A DNA stretch of 7,877 nt from contig JAUQQI010000075.1 in NCBI GenBank assembly GCA_030549955.1, forward strand, positions 1-7,877, read 5' to 3'. Within the stretch, counting starts at the first letter, position 1; the number at the start of each line of letters is the position of its first letter. This DNA comes from Chloroflexota bacterium (lineage in GTDB: Bacteria > Chloroflexota > Dehalococcoidia > JAUQQI01). Below the pieces are notes generated by a model. The model was not told where the DNA came from, made no database searches, and worked only from the letters and a program-made list of their open reading frames with translations. Positions 6,066 to 7,877 of this stretch are shown here, piece by piece. The translations under genes and the position numbers were made by a program.

Positions 6066-6956
6066 ATGTCAGCCCGGAATCGTCCAACCCGTTCCACCGG
6101 ACGCTCCCAGGGCGGGGTCTGCCGGCTGGTGGTAAACGCCGACGACTTCGGCGATTCGGCGGCCGCAAACGCGGCGATTATCGCCGCCTACCGGGACGGC
6201 ATCGTCACCAGCGCGAGCCTGATGGTCACCGGCCCCGCCTTTGAAGAGGCCGTCGAACTTGCCAGGTCGTGCCCGGGCCTCCGGGTCGGCCTCCACCTGG
6301 TCCTCATCGGGGGCCGGCCGTGCCTTCCGCCCGAAGAGATTCCCGACCTGGTTGAACCGGACGGCCGGTTTCCGAGCAGTCCGGTCAGGGCCGGACTCCG
6401 CTGGTGGGTCCGGCCGGCGGCCCGGGACCAGCTCCGGGCCGAAATTGCGGCGCAGCTTGGCCGGTTTATGAACACCGGCCTGCCCCTCGACCACCTGAAC
6501 AGCCACCTTCACTTCCATGTCCACCCGACCGTCTTCTCCCTGCTCGTCGAGGCGGCCGAAGCCGTGGGCCTTCGCCGGATGCGGCTACCCGTGGAGCCGT
6601 GGTTCTCGCTCCGGGTTGACCCGGGCGACCCCGGCCGTAAGGTCGCCTATGCCGTCATATTCGGCCTCTTCGGACGCCTCTACCGGCGGCGCCTCCTTGA
6701 CCGGGGCTTTCTCGTCCCGGACGGGGTTTTCGGCCTCTTTCAAACCGGCCGGCTGACCGAAGGCTATCTCATCAGGCTTCTGGGAATGCTTCCGGCCGGC
6801 CGGTTCGAGCTCTACGCCCACCCCCGGTTTGATACCCCCTCAGGCCGGGCCGAGTTCGAGGCCTTGACGAGCCCGAAGGTACAGGAGCTCATCGTCCGGC
6901 GGAGAATCAGCCTGACAACTTACACAGAGCTTGCGGCAGAACCTGTTACCCGTTAG
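6066..6956 (+). CDS. hpnK: YdjC/ChbG-family carbohydrate deacetylase, HpnK-like
   Basis: A 296-aa metal-dependent deacetylase-like protein. HpnK relatives remove the acetyl group from N-acetylglucosaminyl-bacteriohopanetetrol; other YdjC proteins act on chito-oligosaccharides. Metal and catalytic motifs are NADDFG (24-29), GLHL (H77), DHLNSHLHFHVHP (142-154) and YAHP near the C terminus. The stretches DGIVTSASLMV, GLRVGLHLVLIGGRP, the PPEEIPDLVEPDGRF run and TGLPLDHLNSH read like HpnK rather than ChbG. ATG 6066 has GAGGG (6049-6053) 12 nt upstream; this adds about 20 basic residues before the family start, and GTG 6129 is an alternative. The stop overlaps the convergent glycosyltransferase gene by 11 bp. 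The hopanoid assignment rests on similarity to remembered family sequences and on the HpnI-like neighbour. Confidence 0.85.
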   Translation: MSARNRPTRSTGRSQGGVCRLVVNADDFGDSAAANAAIIAAYRDGIVTSASLMVTGPAFEEAVELARSCPGLRVGLHLVLIGGRPCLPPEEIPDLVEPDGRFPSSPVRAGLRWWVRPAARDQLRAEIAAQLGRFMNTGLPLDHLNSHLHFHVHPTVFSLLVEAAEAVGLRRMRLPVEPWFSLRVDPGDPGRKVAYAVIFGLFGRLYRRRLLDRGFLVPDGVFGLFQTGRLTEGYLIRLLGMLPAGRFELYAHPRFDTPSGRAEFEALTSPKVQELIVRRRISLTTYTELAAEPVTR

Positions 6957-7877
6957 CCGGACGCATCCGACCATCGGCGGAGACCAGGTAGTCCTGCCCG
7001 GCCCAGTGGACCCGCCGGCCGGTAAAGCTCAGGGCCCACATCGCCGTGCTGAAGAGGTCTTTCGGGGGGATGAGCCAGGCATATTTCCAGAAGGGCCGCA
7101 GTCCGCCCAGCGCCCGGTTGATGAGCCAGGCTTCGGCCAACCGGAATGCCACCATCCCAGCTATTACCGTCCGGCTCGGGCCGTCAAACCCCCGGCCCGC
7201 GGCCCAGACCAGGGTCCAGACAAGGAGCTGGGTCACGACGCTGAAAAACCAGCCGACCGGCTGACAGACGCGGTTCGTACGGCTCCAGCGAAGCTGGTGC
7301 CGCCACAGAAAGGCCAGGTCCAGGGGCGGGAGGGTGTTTTCGACAAGATAGGGGGCCAGGGTCAGCCGGAAGCCCCGGGCCAGGACCTGGCGGCCGAGCT
7401 GGTAGTCGTCGGCCAGGTAATCTGCCATCCCCCGGAATCCGCCCAGGCTGGCGAGGATTTCCCGGCGAACGGCAAGGCTTGCCCCCAGGGCAAACTTCAC
7501 CCCGAAAAGCCGCCGGGCGACCAGCACGGCCGGGGCGAAATCGATGTTGACGGCAAGGGCCTCGATGGCCGCCGACCAGGTCGGAGCCGTTCGGGACACG
7601 TAAAGGCAGGTGACCGCCCCGACTCCCGGGTCCCGGAAGGGCAGGACTATCCGGGCAAGGTAATCCGGTCCGACCCGGATATCGTCGTCACTCACCACAA
7701 CGATATCCCCGGCAATCGCCCCCTCAAGCTGAATCAGCTGGCTGACCTTAGGGTTGACGGCCACCGTTCTATCGCAGACAACGACTTCGGCTTCACAGCC
7801 GGGTGAACAGGCGGTAAAGTCGGGGGCCGGCTTCAGGCCGGCAGCCGCACTGGAGGCTTTTACACCGATGACGAGAC
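6946..7877 (-). CDS. hpnI: HpnI/ceramide-glucosyltransferase-like glycosyltransferase, 5' end outside window
   Basis: The frame is open to the right edge, so about 309 C-terminal residues are visible and the start lies beyond 7877; the in-frame GTG at 7764 is internal. It resembles GT21 (ceramide glucosyltransferase) and HpnI, membrane enzymes that move a sugar from a nucleotide donor to a lipid-linked hydroxyl. Seen in order: VNPKVSQL, VVVSDDDIRV (the DxD-type metal site, near 7681-7689), FALGASLAV with GGF, the acidic ADDYQLG, and the (Q/R)XXRW signature in HQLRWSRTNR. Hydrophobic C-terminal segments (WFFSVVTQLLVWTLVWAAG, then an AWALSFTGRR-like end) suggest membrane anchoring, followed by RRVHWAGQDYLV, typical of HpnI ends. 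The lipid acceptor is inferred; the convergent HpnK-like deacetylase makes a hopanoid plausible. Confidence 0.85.
   Translation of the reverse strand, partial: LVIGVKASSAAAGLKPAPDFTACSPGCEAEVVVCDRTVAVNPKVSQLIQLEGAIAGDIVVVSDDDIRVGPDYLARIVLPFRDPGVGAVTCLYVSRTAPTWSAAIEALAVNIDFAPAVLVARRLFGVKFALGASLAVRREILASLGGFRGMADYLADDYQLGRQVLARGFRLTLAPYLVENTLPPLDLAFLWRHQLRWSRTNRVCQPVGWFFSVVTQLLVWTLVWAAGRGFDGPSRTVIAGMVAFRLAEAWLINRALGGLRPFWKYAWLIPPKDLFSTAMWALSFTGRRVHWAGQDYLVSADGRMRPANG

Noticed and set aside
6300..6450. Clusters of GGCCGG/CCGGCC as a possible repeat element
   Set aside because: They recur across all genes in phase with Ala, Gly, Arg and Pro codons and have no fixed spacing, so they reflect codon use.
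6931..7806. A 291-codon + strand open frame opposite the glycosyltransferase
   Set aside because: The - strand carries the DDD, FALGAS and QLRW motifs in order; the + strand frame is Pro/Gly/Gln-rich and family-free.

Overview
The window comes from a GC-rich bacterium. Its coding sequence is dominated by G/C third positions, and AT-rich stretches are confined to a few short intergenic gaps. The gene set fits a free-living, probably anaerobic or facultative bacterium with molybdenum- or tungsten-pterin enzymes: a formate/nitrite-family channel, MoaA and MoaC. MeaB and a possible hopanoid-glycosylation pair (HpnK and HpnI) add to this. Some Firmicutes and Deltaproteobacteria would fit, but the sequence alone does not settle the taxon. 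No rRNA, tRNA, insertion sequence, CRISPR array or phage gene is visible.

Layout, left to right. (1) On the + strand, the last 52 codons of a membrane protein, possibly an ABC-transporter permease, are followed by a bulged hairpin in the leader of an FNT-family channel gene. (2) After 79 bp with a candidate promoter and an overlapping palindrome come moaA, moaC and meaB on the + strand. They overlap by 11 bp and 4 bp, so they look like one translationally coupled unit. (3) Only 10 bp further on, the - strand pyrG (CTP synthase) converges on meaB. Upstream of pyrG on the same strand is a lysine-free hypothetical gene. (4) A 43-bp divergent gap with overlapping -10-like boxes separates that gene from a + strand YdjC/HpnK-type deacetylase. 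(5) The deacetylase converges, with an 11-bp overlap, on a - strand HpnI/ceramide-glucosyltransferase-like gene cut by the right edge.

How the genes may work together. MoaA and MoaC convert GTP to cyclic pyranopterin monophosphate, the first stage of Mo/W-cofactor synthesis. The FNT channel would move formate, nitrite or a similar small anion, so a molybdo- or tungsto-enzyme such as formate dehydrogenase is a natural consumer, although none is in the window. MeaB is a G3E-type GTPase that normally guards a B12-dependent mutase, and its coupling to moaC is the most puzzling piece of context. HpnI and HpnK homologues act in sequence elsewhere: HpnI adds N-acetylglucosamine to bacteriohopanetetrol and HpnK deacetylates it. 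Their adjacency therefore suggests hopanoid or other lipid sugar modification. PyrG is housekeeping.

I found no clearly new multi-gene system. The best leads are the structured RNA ahead of the FNT gene, the palindrome on the moaA promoter, the meaB linkage, and the unidentified lysine-free protein.
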